From assembly GCF_004151485.1 (NCBI RefSeq), contig NZ_SBFF01000003.1:248001-312000 (forward strand): a stretch of 64,000 bases of DNA. Reading direction: 5' to 3'. Under the pieces are notes generated by a model, which was not told where the DNA came from, did no database searches, and saw only the letters and a program-made list of their open reading frames with translations. Positions 1 to 8,845 of the stretch are shown one piece after another; position 1 is the first letter of the stretch, and every line of letters begins with the position of its first letter. The position numbers and the translations under genes are program-made. This stretch comes from Sphingosinicella sp. CPCC 101087 (GTDB lineage: Bacteria; Pseudomonadota; Alphaproteobacteria; Sphingomonadales; Sphingomonadaceae).

Positions 1-1715
1 GGCAACGGCACCGATCCGAGCTCCAGGATGGCGTCGTGGAAACGCCGTTGGTCGAACTTCTCGCCGAGCCTTTGCTCCGCCTCGGCGCGCAGGCGCCGGA
101 TCTGCAGCTCGCCAAGCTTGTAGGCGACCGCCTGTCCCGGCCAGGAAATGTATCGGTCGATCTCGTTGACGATCTCGAGCTGCGACAAAGCCGTATTCTC
201 GCTGAGATAGTCGATCGCCTGTTCGCGGCTCCACCCATAAGCGTGGATTCCGGTGTCGATCACCAGCCGCGCCGCACGCCACATTTCATAGGAGAGCCGG
301 CCGAAATCCTCGTAGGGCGTCTCGTAGATTCCCATCTGCGTGCCCAGCCACTCGACATAGAGGCCCCAGCCTTCGCCATAGCCCGAGAAATAGGTCTGTT
401 GACGAAATTCGGGGCGATCGGGTCCTTCCAGCGCCAGCGCCGCCTGGAAGCTGTGGCCTGGCGTGCATTCGTGCACCGCGAGCGCCGGCAGCGTGTAGAG
501 CGGGCGCTGCGGCAGGTCGTACGTGTTGAACAGGCAGTTCTCCAGGCCGCCGCGGCCGCTGGTATAGATTGGCGCGATCTCCGCAGGCACCGGCACTATG
601 CCGTGGCGGTAGCGCGGCAGCGTGCCGATCGTCTCGCCGAGCTGGCCGTCCGCTTTCTTGACCACATAGGCGGCGGCGGCGAGCAGTTCGCGCGGCGTCT
701 TCGCGTAGAATTGCGGGTCGGTGCGCAGGAACTGGATGAATTCGGCCAGGGTGCCGTCGAATCCGGCGCGCTCCCGCGTCTGCTCCATCTCTGCGCGGAT
801 CCGCGCCACCTCGCGAAGGCCGATATCGTGGATCTCGCGCGGCGTGATGTCGAGCGTCGTATATTGGCGGATCATTGCCTGGTAATAAGCGTCGCCGTCC
901 GGCATCTCGGTTGCGGCCAGGCTCGTGCGCGCCTGTGGCAGATACTCCTCACGGAACATGGTCAGCAGCCGCTGATAGGCCGGCGCCGCCGCCTCCCGAA
1001 TCGCCGCCATGCCTTGGGCGCGAAGCCGCGCCTGCTCTTCGGCCGGGATGCTGGCCGGCATGGTTCGAAACGGTGCATAGAGCGGATTCGTCTCGTCCGC
1101 CGCGATGAACGGCTCCATCGTCGCGTCGCGGCCGGCAAGGGTCGCCCGCGGCACCGAGAAGCCGCGCGCGAGCCCGGCGCGCATGTTCGTCATATGCTCG
1201 CCGAAATAGCGCGGGATGTCGCGCAATCGACCGATGTAGCGACCATATTCCTCGGCATTGGTGAAGCTGCCGCGAGGCGCCAGCCCGGCCCAGAAGAAGC
1301 TGTCGGACGTGAATGGCGCTTCGTAGGTGCGGTATCGCACATCGTCCGCCAGTCCCTCGATCGAGGCGCGGAACACCGCGGCATTGATCCTTTCCTCTGG
1401 CGACAGTTCCTCGGTCTTTATGGCGTCGAGCTCCGCCAGAGCGCGTTCCCAATAGGCCAGCCGCGCCTGCTGCGCCTCCGCATTCACCCGCGGCAGATGG
1501 TCGGCGGCCGCGCCGGCGCCGTGCCCTTCGGTCCGGCCGAACTCGGCCTGCCGCCATTGCCATTCGGCTTCGTAGAGGCGGCGCAGCCGCTCGTCCGCCG
1601 ATCCGCTCTCGCCTTGGAGGGCCTGCTGTTGCCCCCCGGTCGGCGACTGAATGGCCGAGGCGGCGGCCGGCGCGAGGCAGGCCATCAAAGCGGCGGCGAG
1701 GGTGGCGCGTTTCAT
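1..1715 (-). CDS. DUF885 family secreted metallopeptidase-like protein (3' end outside window)
   Basis: Read leftward from an ATG at 1715, preceded by a good ribosome site (GAAGGAG, 6 bases away), the frame stays open to base 1, so about 571 codons are seen and the C-terminus is missing. The first ~21 residues form a signal peptide ending in Ala-Ser-Ala, so export is likely. A HECTPGH motif near residue 420 is the HExxPGH signature of DUF885 proteins, which look like zinc peptidases; substrate is unknown. A tail stretch with YGEGWGLYVE is also typical of the family. It is divergent from the alpha/beta hydrolase at 1928, 212 bp away. Family call is from motif memory; activity is inferred. Confidence 0.85.
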   Translation of the reverse strand, partial: MKRATLAAALMACLAPAAASAIQSPTGGQQQALQGESGSADERLRRLYEAEWQWRQAEFGRTEGHGAGAAADHLPRVNAEAQQARLAYWERALAELDAIKTEELSPEERINAAVFRASIEGLADDVRYRTYEAPFTSDSFFWAGLAPRGSFTNAEEYGRYIGRLRDIPRYFGEHMTNMRAGLARGFSVPRATLAGRDATMEPFIAADETNPLYAPFRTMPASIPAEEQARLRAQGMAAIREAAAPAYQRLLTMFREEYLPQARTSLAATEMPDGDAYYQAMIRQYTTLDITPREIHDIGLREVARIRAEMEQTRERAGFDGTLAEFIQFLRTDPQFYAKTPRELLAAAAYVVKKADGQLGETIGTLPRYRHGIVPVPAEIAPIYTSGRGGLENCLFNTYDLPQRPLYTLPALAVHECTPGHSFQAALALEGPDRPEFRQQTYFSGYGEGWGLYVEWLGTQMGIYETPYEDFGRLSYEMWRAARLVIDTGIHAYGWSREQAIDYLSENTALSQLEIVNEIDRYISWPGQAVAYKLGELQIRRLRAEAEQRLGEKFDQRRFHDAILELGSVPL

Positions 1716-1927
1716 CGGTGCTCCTTCGAAGGGGGCTGGATCGCGGATCGATTGCCGCGAGGCGAACGATAAATCGTATACCGGCAGCGTCAATGGCGCG
1801 GGGCCGAGGGGTAAACATTCCTCGGTGCGACGTGCCGACCTGCCGCCTTTCGGATCCCCGCGCCCGGTTGGCCTCGCGCGCCCGCGCCGCTAGGGCGTCG
1901 CCGACCGACCAGTACAGGCAGCTTCCC

Positions 1928-3046
1928 ATGTTCCGTTCGATCGCCGCTACCTTATCGCTTCTCGCTTGCGCCGGGTCCGGCTGGGCCCAGGCACCCGCCG
2001 GCCAGGATGTCTATGGGCCCGGTCGCGAGGTCGTCGCTGACATTCACCGGATCGTCACGCCCAACGGGGTCCAGGAGACTTTCGAGGTCGTCCTCGGCGG
2101 AGCGCGGCAGGTGGTCAATGTGCGCGGCGCCGATCGCGCCAATCCCCTCCTGCTCTTCGTTCATGGCGGCCCCGGCGCCGTCGAGATGCCGATCGCCTGG
2201 GCTTTCCAGCGGCCGTGGGAGGACTTCTTCACGGTCGTCCAGTGGGACCAAAGGGGCGCAGGCCGCTCCTATCCGCTCAATGACCCCGCGACACTCGCTC
2301 CCACGTTGACGCTCGAACGCTATCGCGACGATGCGATCGAGCTCATCGAGCAGCTCCGCGCCCGGTACGGCAAGCGCAAGGTCTTTCTGCTCGGCCACAG
2401 CTGGGGTTCGCTGGTCGGTCTGTCCGTTGCGGTGCACCGCCCCGATCTGCTTCACGCTTATGTCGGCATGGGTCAGATCATCGACATTCGCGAGAATGAG
2501 CAGGTCGGCATGGCCTGGACGCTGGCGCAGGCGCGCCAGCGCGGCGATGACGAAGTCGTCCGGACGATCGAGGGGCTTGCCCCCTATCCGGATTCCGGGC
2601 CGTTCACGATCGCCCAGGCTGACGGCTGGCGCGCCCCGGCGATCCGTTACGGAGCGATCGCCGCTGGCCGGGCCGACGCCAATTTCTATCTGCGGGCGCC
2701 GCGTCTTTCGCCGGAATATGACGCCGCCGATCGCCGCGCCTGGAACGATGGAAGCCTGTTCACCGTGACCAACCTCTGGCCCCGCCTCGCCGACGTCAGC
2801 TTCGACGATGTCGAGCGGCTCGACGTGCCGGTCGTCATGCTGCTCGGGCGCCACGATTACATGACGCCCTCGCCGATTGCGGCGCGCTGGATGGAGCGGC
2901 TTCAGGCGCCCGCCAAGCGTACTTTCTGGTTCGAGCATTCGGCCCACCTCCCGATGATCGAGGAGCCCGGCCGTGTATTGGCTGCTTTGCTCGACCACGT
3001 CCGCCCGCTCGCGAGTCACTCGCCGGCGGCGCCCCGATCGGACTGA
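1928..3046 (+). CDS. Secreted alpha/beta hydrolase, proline iminopeptidase-like
   Basis: 372 residues. The N-terminus (MFRSIAATLSLLACAGSGWA) is a signal peptide, which favours the ATG at 1928 over upstream in-frame codons. The fold signatures are clear: HGGPG (about residues 79-83) forms the oxyanion region, WDQRGAG follows, the nucleophile elbow GHSWGS puts Ser at about 158, an Asp lies in GRHDYMTP, and the His is in FEHSAHLP. HGGPG with WDQRG is the pattern of proline iminopeptidases and related S33 hydrolases. The true substrate cannot be read from sequence. It is divergent from the DUF885 peptidase, so the pair may share a role in peptide breakdown; that is inference. Confidence 0.88.
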   Translation: MFRSIAATLSLLACAGSGWAQAPAGQDVYGPGREVVADIHRIVTPNGVQETFEVVLGGARQVVNVRGADRANPLLLFVHGGPGAVEMPIAWAFQRPWEDFFTVVQWDQRGAGRSYPLNDPATLAPTLTLERYRDDAIELIEQLRARYGKRKVFLLGHSWGSLVGLSVAVHRPDLLHAYVGMGQIIDIRENEQVGMAWTLAQARQRGDDEVVRTIEGLAPYPDSGPFTIAQADGWRAPAIRYGAIAAGRADANFYLRAPRLSPEYDAADRRAWNDGSLFTVTNLWPRLADVSFDDVERLDVPVVMLLGRHDYMTPSPIAARWMERLQAPAKRTFWFEHSAHLPMIEEPGRVLAALLDHVRPLASHSPAAPRSD

Positions 3047-3294
3047 CCGGATCGTGCAAGTTGCGTAACGAACGCAGCAGGACGCGCATTGCCGGCGACT
3101 GGCGCGGTGCCGCTTCGACCCGATGATATCGCGTCGAGGCCTTGTACGAGAACCCGACTTCCTGGTGAGAGCAGTTACGAGAAGGCATCATCATGTCTTG
3201 TGTATAGTAATAGCCGTAATTGATTTATCCGGATTTTTCTTTAATTTGGGGGCCTTTCTTCGTTGCTGGATATTCCCCACAGCGGGAGACGCCA

Positions 3295-4494
3295 ATGACA
3301 GATGCCGGATCGGAAAGTCGGCCGCACGAGCAGGCCGAGCAGGAGGACGATCCGGCCGCGCCACGTTCCTTCTCGCCGGCGTACAGGCTAACGATTCCAT
3401 TCCCGCTTAGTCCATCGCCGGCAGCGCCGAGTGCTGCTGCTCTTCGGGAGATTATCGACGGACTTCCCGAGCAGATCGCACTGCTCGACGACTCTTGGAA
3501 TGTTCTCGCCGTCAATCGGGCCTGGGCGGAATCGGCCGCCGCCGCGGGAATTCCGGGTCTCGAGACCGGGCAGAATTACCTGCAGGGCTGCGAAATGATG
3601 GCAGAGCGGGGAAACGGAGACGCAATCCTTCTCCGGCAGGCACTTCGGGAAATCTCCGGCGGAGAGCGCAGGTTCTTCGAACATGTCTATTTCAAGGACG
3701 GAAAATCGGGCGGCGACTTCAAGGTCAATATAAGCTGCTTCGAATCCGGCGGCGCAAGGTTCGCCACCGTGACCCGCTACGATGTCACGAAGCTGATGGC
3801 GCTGACTCGACAGTATCGACGGCTCGAGCGATCACTGATCCGGGTGCAGGAGGAGGAGAGGCGCCGCATCGGGCGCGAGCTCCACGATGCGACGGCGCAA
3901 CTGCTGGTCGCGCTTCAGCTTTCCATGCTGCGACTGAAGGATCTTCATTCGGACGACGAAACCGCAGCCATCGTCGCGGAAGTCCGGGACACGATCGATC
4001 GGATCAATCATGAGGTGCGCGCCATCTCCTACCTTCTCCACCCGCCGTCGCTCGACGAGGAAGGCCTGGTGCGAGCGCTCGACGCGATGGCCCGGGGCTT
4101 TTCCCGGCGGACCGGGCTAGGGATCGGTTTCTGGTTCGACGGGTCGGCGCAAAGTTGGGAGCCGGTCTTCGAGGCCACCCTGTACCGGCTGGCGCAGGAA
4201 GCACTGGCGAATGTCCAGCGCCATGCCCATGCCACCCGTGTCGGCATACGGCTCGTCGCCCGTCGCCATTGCCTGCACCTGATCGTCGAGGATGACGGGA
4301 TCGGACTTCCCCCGGACTCCCATCGGTCCTCCGCGCCGCTCGGCGTGGGGATTGCCGGCATGCGTTCGCGCATCGAGGAGCTATCGGGGCGCTTTTCGAT
4401 CCGACGGGTTTCCTCGGGCACCTGTCTGGTCGCGAGCATTCCCCTGGGGCGACCATTGCTGGAGCGAGGGGCCCTTCCCGGCTCGCCGGTTTAG
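3295..4494 (+). CDS. PAS-containing sensor histidine kinase, NarX/HisKA_3 type
   Basis: 399 residues with no obvious membrane segment, so probably cytoplasmic. A PAS-like region spans about 50-165. The HisKA_3 dimerisation box reads EEERRRIGRELHDATAQLL, with the phospho-accepting His near 197. The ATPase domain has the N box (EALANVQRHA) and the G box (EDDGIGLP), followed by GIAGMRSRIEEL, so it should be an active kinase. The ATG at 3295 has GGGAGA 7 bases upstream and is preferred to an in-frame ATG 75 bp earlier. The partner is almost certainly the LuxR-type regulator that ends at 4491 on the other strand; their stop codons overlap in the bases TTAG. The upstream 248 bp is AT-rich compared with its surroundings and probably holds the promoter. 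Confidence 0.92.
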   Translation: MTDAGSESRPHEQAEQEDDPAAPRSFSPAYRLTIPFPLSPSPAAPSAAALREIIDGLPEQIALLDDSWNVLAVNRAWAESAAAAGIPGLETGQNYLQGCEMMAERGNGDAILLRQALREISGGERRFFEHVYFKDGKSGGDFKVNISCFESGGARFATVTRYDVTKLMALTRQYRRLERSLIRVQEEERRRIGRELHDATAQLLVALQLSMLRLKDLHSDDETAAIVAEVRDTIDRINHEVRAISYLLHPPSLDEEGLVRALDAMARGFSRRTGLGIGFWFDGSAQSWEPVFEATLYRLAQEALANVQRHAHATRVGIRLVARRHCLHLIVEDDGIGLPPDSHRSSAPLGVGIAGMRSRIEELSGRFSIRRVSSGTCLVASIPLGRPLLERGALPGSPV

Positions 4495-5138
4495 GCTTCG
4501 ACGATGTGGTTCCTCACCGCGTAGCGGACGAGGTCCGCGGTCGTGCGCAGGTTCAGCTTGTGCATCGCCGTGGCCCGATGGGTCTCCACCGTCTTGATGC
4601 TGATGTCGAGCAGTTCCGCGATTTCGCGATTGATCTTCCCCTCCGCGATCAGCTGAACGATCTCGCGCTCGCGCCGGGTCAGGGCGCCCGACCCGCTGCG
4701 CGGCCTCGTGCTCAGGAACTGCTCCAGCAGTGAGTCGGGCACCGCCGCCGAGAAATAGGGCCTATGAACCGAGAGAGCGCTGACGGCCGCGAGCAGATGG
4801 TCTTCGGTCTCCGACTTCAGGATGAAGCCGCGCGCACCAGCGCGCAATACGTCCAGGATCAGGCTTTCCTGGTCGTACATCGTGTAGATCAGGATCTCCG
4901 TTCGCGGCAGCTCGCGCCGCAGCGCGACGGTCAGCTCGCGGCCGTTGAGCAACGGCAGGGAATAGTCGACGATCGCGATGTCGGGCGTCGTCTCGCGCGC
5001 CGCGTTCAGGGCCTGCCCGCCGCTGGACGCCTCGGCGACCACCCGCAAGTCAGCCCGACTCTCCAGCAAGGTACGGACACCGCGCCTGATGGCATCGTGG
5101 TCGTCGGCAATGAGGATCCGCTTGATCGGTCCCGCCAT
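4491..5138 (-). CDS. NarL/LuxR-family response regulator
   Basis: 215 residues. A receiver domain at the N-terminus begins KRILIADDHDA and carries the phospho-acceptor Asp near 58 (IAIVDYSLPLLNG). The C-terminus is a LuxR helix-turn-helix (LTRREREIVQLIAEG ... IKTVETHRATAMHKL). The start is set at the ATG at 5138, which has GGAGG 11 bases upstream and begins right at the receiver fold. An in-frame ATG 93 bp further up would add a tail without domain features. It should be phosphorylated by the convergent NarX-type kinase at 3295 and bind DNA as a dimer. Targets are unknown. Confidence 0.92.
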   Translation of the reverse strand: MAGPIKRILIADDHDAIRRGVRTLLESRADLRVVAEASSGGQALNAARETTPDIAIVDYSLPLLNGRELTVALRRELPRTEILIYTMYDQESLILDVLRAGARGFILKSETEDHLLAAVSALSVHRPYFSAAVPDSLLEQFLSTRPRSGSGALTRREREIVQLIAEGKINREIAELLDISIKTVETHRATAMHKLNLRTTADLVRYAVRNHIVEA

Positions 5139-5783
5139 CGTCGCTTCTGCCTCCGGCTCATGTCCGGAATGTCGGAACGGCCGTTGGGCGACGTGCCCCG
5201 GCTGCCGCGCTCCACCGAATGTCCGCCCCATTGGTTAACAATTCCTTTCGGTGACCCTGTTGATTTCCGCAGGTAGGCCGCGGCGCATGGTGCGTGCCGG
5301 ACGCACGGCCGCCCCGAGAGCAAAGCTGCTTTTGCACGCTCCGCGTGAAAGAGAGCGCGACAGAAGGGGAGCTTCATGCATCCGCTTCTGCCGCGCCATT
5401 TTGGCGCCGGAGCCCAGGGTGGGGGGAGGAGCTCGGGGGTGGCGCCGTTATTGCCGAGCAGAACATTCGGTCAGGCCCTCCGCCATCGGGATATTCCCGT
5501 AGATCCGGGGGCGAGCCGCTCCACCGTCCTGCCGCCGCGCATTCCGGCGGCGCCTCTCTTCATTTCGCGAGGCGCGCCGCGCAGGACGAGGGCCAACGCG
5601 CACTTATAGCCCGTATATCCTCTGCCGCACAGCACGCCCGACGCCCGCTCGGCGTGCAATTCGGATTAACCCTGAGGCGAAGTCCTCTCGGCAGCGATGC
5701 CTTTCGCGCGGCGTCTTCGGGCCGGCGTGGTCGATCGGTAGGATCGGGCCGGAAGGGGTGACGCTTCTATGCCGAAGTCGGGC
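5139..5783. other. 645 bp stretch without a convincing gene
   Basis: This gap lies upstream of the NarL-type regulator and downstream of the lipoprotein gene. Open frames of 60-155 codons exist on both strands, but their translations are rich in Arg, Ala, Gly and Pro with no domain, signal or family look, as expected from random GC-rich DNA. One of them, at 5376, has a fair ribosome site (GGGGAG) but encodes only 77 low-information residues. A decayed gene or a small RNA is possible; nothing in the sequence supports either strongly. Confidence 0.5.
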
Positions 5784-6389
5784 TCATTCCGGTCGCGGTC
5801 GCACGTCGCTGTCGACGATTCGCCATTTCCGCTGTTCCTCGGTGCAGCCAGGTACGTCGTTGCACCGCCTCAGCCGCACGCTGCCGCGCCTGTTGAATGG
5901 CTCGCCGTTGCGGAGGCGGCCATATATCTGGACCGGTATTTCGACATAGGCGGAACCGGCTGCGCCCTCCATCTCTCCGGGGCCGCCGATATTCGCATGA
6001 TATTCGCGATAGCCGCCAAAGCTCGCTGCGAAAGCCTCCGCGTTCATCCCGCTCGCCTCGCCGCCGTCGGACCAGAGACGCCAGGCCTCGCGATGGCGCC
6101 CGCTTTCGATCAGGGCGTAATAGGTTTGGACGACGTTTGCGGCGCCTTGGGCGCTCTCCTCGGTGAATGGCGCCTCGGAGAGCGGAGTCCGATCGTCCGG
6201 AAGACCGCCCGGCTCGCCGGGCCCGGGGGGATCGAGCGGAGGAAGCTCGGCCGCATTTTCAGGTTCCGGCGGCGCCGCGCCGTTGAGGGCGCCGGGCGGC
6301 GAGAGGTCCGGGCCTGTGCCCGCTTCATCGTCGGTATAGGAGCGACCGCAGGCGGCCAGCAGGAGCAGGGAAACAAGGATGAGACGCAT
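5784..6389 (-). CDS. Hypothetical lipoprotein
   Basis: 201 residues. The start at 6389 gives MRLILVSLLLLAACG, a short lipoprotein signal with the lipobox LAAC and the lipidated Cys at 14. GGAGAGAG lies 7 bases upstream. After a Pro/Glu-rich spacer (about 20-75) comes a globular region, with motifs such as NVVQTYYALIESGRHREAWRLW, that resembles small helical tails found in other sphingomonad lipoproteins. The final residues, WRIVDSDVRPRPE, suggest a beta-rich end. No function can be named. It stands alone, divergent from moaA by 188 bp. Confidence 0.8.
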   Translation of the reverse strand: MRLILVSLLLLAACGRSYTDDEAGTGPDLSPPGALNGAAPPEPENAAELPPLDPPGPGEPGGLPDDRTPLSEAPFTEESAQGAANVVQTYYALIESGRHREAWRLWSDGGEASGMNAEAFAASFGGYREYHANIGGPGEMEGAAGSAYVEIPVQIYGRLRNGEPFNRRGSVRLRRCNDVPGCTEEQRKWRIVDSDVRPRPE

Positions 6390-6577
6390 GCGTGGACTCT
6401 CTCCGATTTGCCGTTCCGAAGGGCGCGGCGTCGGCGTCTCGCCGCCCATGCCTTTCGATGTTCGGCCTAGCCCATCTCTCGCGTCCAAAGTAGTGCATTG
6501 CGCCGCGGGAGGCCCGAGCCGATGTCCCGGCCCGCCCTCCGCTTGTTCGCGCCCCCTCGAAGGCCTAGCTATTGCGC

Positions 6578-7591
6578 ATGACCGCCGCGCCCGCACCTCC
6601 GGATCCCGGGCTGGTCGATTCCTTCGGCCGGCGGATCACTTATGTACGCCTTTCGGTCACCGACCGCTGCGACCTGCGATGCCGTTATTGCATGGCCGAG
6701 CATATGCACTTTCTGCCGCGCGCCGGGATCCTCGCTTTCGAGGAGATCGTCGCGCTTGCCGATATCTTCATCGATCGAGGCATTCGGCGTATCCGCCTGA
6801 CCGGAGGCGAGCCGCTGGTCAGGCGCGGCATTGCCGATCTGATCGCCCGGCTCGGCGAGCGGATCGGCGCCGGCCTGGACGAGCTCACCTTGACCACCAA
6901 CGGGACTCAGCTCGCCCGCTTCGCCACGGACCTGTTCGAGGCCGGCGTCCGGCGGGTGAACGTCAGCCTCGACAGCCTCCGGCCCGACCGCTTCCGCTAC
7001 ATCACCCGGCGCGGCGACCTCGATCAGGTGCTGGGTGGCATCGCCGCCGCCTCGGCCGCCGGCCTTGCCGTGAAGATCAACATGGTCGCGCTCAAGGGAC
7101 TGAACCAGGACGAGATCGAGCCGATGCTCGACTGGTGCGTCGAACGCGGACACGATCTCACCCTCATCGAGACCATGCCGCTCGGCGAGGTCGAGGAGGA
7201 CCGCACCTGCCATTATCTGCCGCTCGACGACGTCCGTCGCCGGCTCGAGGCGGTCTACGCGCTCACCCCGTCACTGCGCCGCACTGGGGGGCCGGCCCGT
7301 TATTGGGAGGTGGGGGGAACAGACACCCGGCTCGGCCTCATCACGCCGCTCACCGGCAATTTCTGCGACGGCTGCAACCGGATTCGGGTCGCGGCGACGG
7401 GCACCGTCTATGGCTGTCTCGGGCATGACCAGAAGGTCGAGCTGCGTGATCTCCTGCGCGCGGGCGGACGCCGGGCGGTCGACGAGGCGCTCGATCGCCT
7501 GCTGGCCGGCAAGCCGAAAGGGCACGACTTTCGAATCGCCGCCGCTGCGCCGCCGGCCGTTGGCCGGCACATGAGTGTCACGGGGGGCTGA
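6578..7591 (+). CDS. moaA: GTP 3',8-cyclase MoaA (radical SAM, molybdenum cofactor step 1)
   Basis: 337 residues, normal for MoaA. It turns GTP into 3',8-cyclo-GTP, the first step of molybdopterin synthesis, in the cytoplasm. The radical-SAM cluster CxxxCxxC is at Cys31, 35 and 38. The second 4Fe-4S cluster uses Cys263, 266 and 280 (CDGC ... C). The protein ends in Gly-Gly, the C-terminal tail needed for catalysis. The ATG at 6578 is chosen over an in-frame TTG two codons earlier. The last 14 bp overlap the end of the convergent NUDIX gene. Together with the mobA-moeA-moaC-moaB-moaE-moaD genes to the right it supplies a nearly complete cofactor pathway. Confidence 0.97.
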   Translation: MTAAPAPPDPGLVDSFGRRITYVRLSVTDRCDLRCRYCMAEHMHFLPRAGILAFEEIVALADIFIDRGIRRIRLTGGEPLVRRGIADLIARLGERIGAGLDELTLTTNGTQLARFATDLFEAGVRRVNVSLDSLRPDRFRYITRRGDLDQVLGGIAAASAAGLAVKINMVALKGLNQDEIEPMLDWCVERGHDLTLIETMPLGEVEEDRTCHYLPLDDVRRRLEAVYALTPSLRRTGGPARYWEVGGTDTRLGLITPLTGNFCDGCNRIRVAATGTVYGCLGHDQKVELRDLLRAGGRRAVDEALDRLLAGKPKGHDFRIAAAAPPAVGRHMSVTGG

Positions 7592-8075
7592 GTACCTCGC
7601 CCGGGCCGACCAGCAATGGCCGCACCGCCAAGATCCACTTGCGTGTACGTTCGGAAAGATCGTCCGGCAGCCGGTGGGGCGACGCTTCGGTGATCGCCTC
7701 GATTTCCAGCGTCCACCGGGGCCGGTACTCGACGTCGCGAACGATGAAGAGGGAGGTAAAATCGCTTCTGAAATCGGAAAATTCCGGTTCCTCGCTCACC
7801 AGCTCGACCGCGCCGTGGGAGCGCATGCCGATCTCTTCTCTCAGCTCCCGCAGCACCGCTTCGCGCGGGGTCTCCGCTTTGCTGCGACCGCCCCCGGGAA
7901 GACGCCAACCGGGCGCATATCTGAGTCTGACGAGTACCAGATGCCCCTTTGGGGTAATCGCCACGGCGTGGACGCCCTGCGTCCGCGGCCGACGGAGATA
8001 CCAATAGGCCTGGCACAAGCTGTAGAGCCCCGTGGCTGCCCACCGGAGCGGCCTTCGGATGGCGGCGTCGATCAC
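7578..8075 (-). CDS. NUDIX hydrolase
   Basis: 165 residues with a perfect NUDIX box, Gx5Ex7REUxEExGU, in the stretch GGRSKAETPREAVL followed by RELREEIGM. Such enzymes hydrolyse nucleoside diphosphates linked to another group; the substrate cannot be read here. The likely start is the GTG at 8075, giving VIDAAIRRPLRWAATGLY. It has only a weak G-rich ribosome site, and longer in-frame starts exist but would add a low-complexity tail across the mobA promoter region. It converges on moaA and is divergent from mobA, so it sits inside the molybdenum cofactor block without an obvious link to it. Confidence 0.85.
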   Translation of the reverse strand: MIDAAIRRPLRWAATGLYSLCQAYWYLRRPRTQGVHAVAITPKGHLVLVRLRYAPGWRLPGGGRSKAETPREAVLRELREEIGMRSHGAVELVSEEPEFSDFRSDFTSLFIVRDVEYRPRWTLEIEAITEASPHRLPDDLSERTRKWILAVRPLLVGPGEVLSPP

Positions 8076-8257
8076 CCGCCCGCTGTGGCCAATTCCGGCC
8101 GTGCCTGCAATGTCCGTCGCTCGACTGTGTGAACGGGTATAGGGGCCGAGTTGCCCGATGACCGGTGTTTGGGGAGGAGAGGCTTGCGTTTCGGTTCGAC
8201 ATTTCCGGTAGCGGGCGGCGCCGATCGAGCGGGCGCCGTGCCGTTCCGCAGCGTCGC

Positions 8258-8845
8258 ATGATTTCGGGCATTGCCGTCCTCGTCCTCGCGGGCGGTGAGG
8301 GGAGCCGCATCGGAGGCGGCAAGCCGCTGCGTCGCCTGGGCGCCGACACGCTGGTCGCCCGCGCCTTGTCCCTCGCCCGGCGCTGGTCCGATCAGGTGCT
8401 CGTCGCCGTGCGTGAGCCGGAGCAGGTGCAAGGCATCGACGCGGAGCTCGTGCGGGACGATCCCGGACTGTCCGGACCGCTCGGCGGACTGGCGGCGGGT
8501 CTGCGCCAGGCCCGCCTGTCCCGTCGCGACGCACTCCTCGCCATTCCCTGCGACACGCCTTTCCTGCCCGCCGACCTGCTGGAGCGACTCGCCCAGTCGA
8601 TCGGCGGCGCGAAGGTGGCGGTCGCCGCCAGCGCCGGGCGGCTCCACCCGAGCTGTGCCTTGTGGCGTGTCGAGGCGCTCGACGCGCTGCCCGACTGGCA
8701 GGCCTCGGGCCGCCGCTCGCTGATCGGCTTCGCCGACGCGGCGGGACATGTCGTCGTCGAATGGCCCGTCGTGCCGTTCGATCCGTTCTTCAACGTCAAC
8801 AGCGAGGCGGACCTGCGCCGCGCCGAGGCGATCCTTGCCGGTTAG
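8258..8845 (+). CDS. mobA: Molybdenum cofactor guanylyltransferase MobA
   Basis: 195 residues. It attaches GMP to molybdopterin to make the bis-MGD form used by DMSO-reductase-family enzymes. The N-terminal nucleotide-binding signature LVLAGGEGSRIGGGKPL is diagnostic. A later DxP-type motif (IPCDTPFLP) and the ending FFNVNSEADL match the family. The ATG at 8258 starts 5 residues before the first strand; the in-frame upstream extension looks non-coding. Its stop overlaps the stop of the convergent moeA by four bases (TTAG). Its presence implies that the cell makes an MGD-type molybdoenzyme, although none is encoded in this window. Confidence 0.94.
   Translation: MISGIAVLVLAGGEGSRIGGGKPLRRLGADTLVARALSLARRWSDQVLVAVREPEQVQGIDAELVRDDPGLSGPLGGLAAGLRQARLSRRDALLAIPCDTPFLPADLLERLAQSIGGAKVAVAASAGRLHPSCALWRVEALDALPDWQASGRRSLIGFADAAGHVVVEWPVVPFDPFFNVNSEADLRRAEAILAG

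Noticed and set aside
36-1772. A 578-codon plus-strand frame at the left edge
   Set aside because: Antisense to the DUF885 gene, which has a signal peptide, a ribosome site and the HExxPGH motif.
5294-5761. A 155-codon plus-strand frame between the regulator and lipoprotein genes
   Set aside because: Arg/Ser/Gly-rich translation with no family look or good ribosome site at its start.
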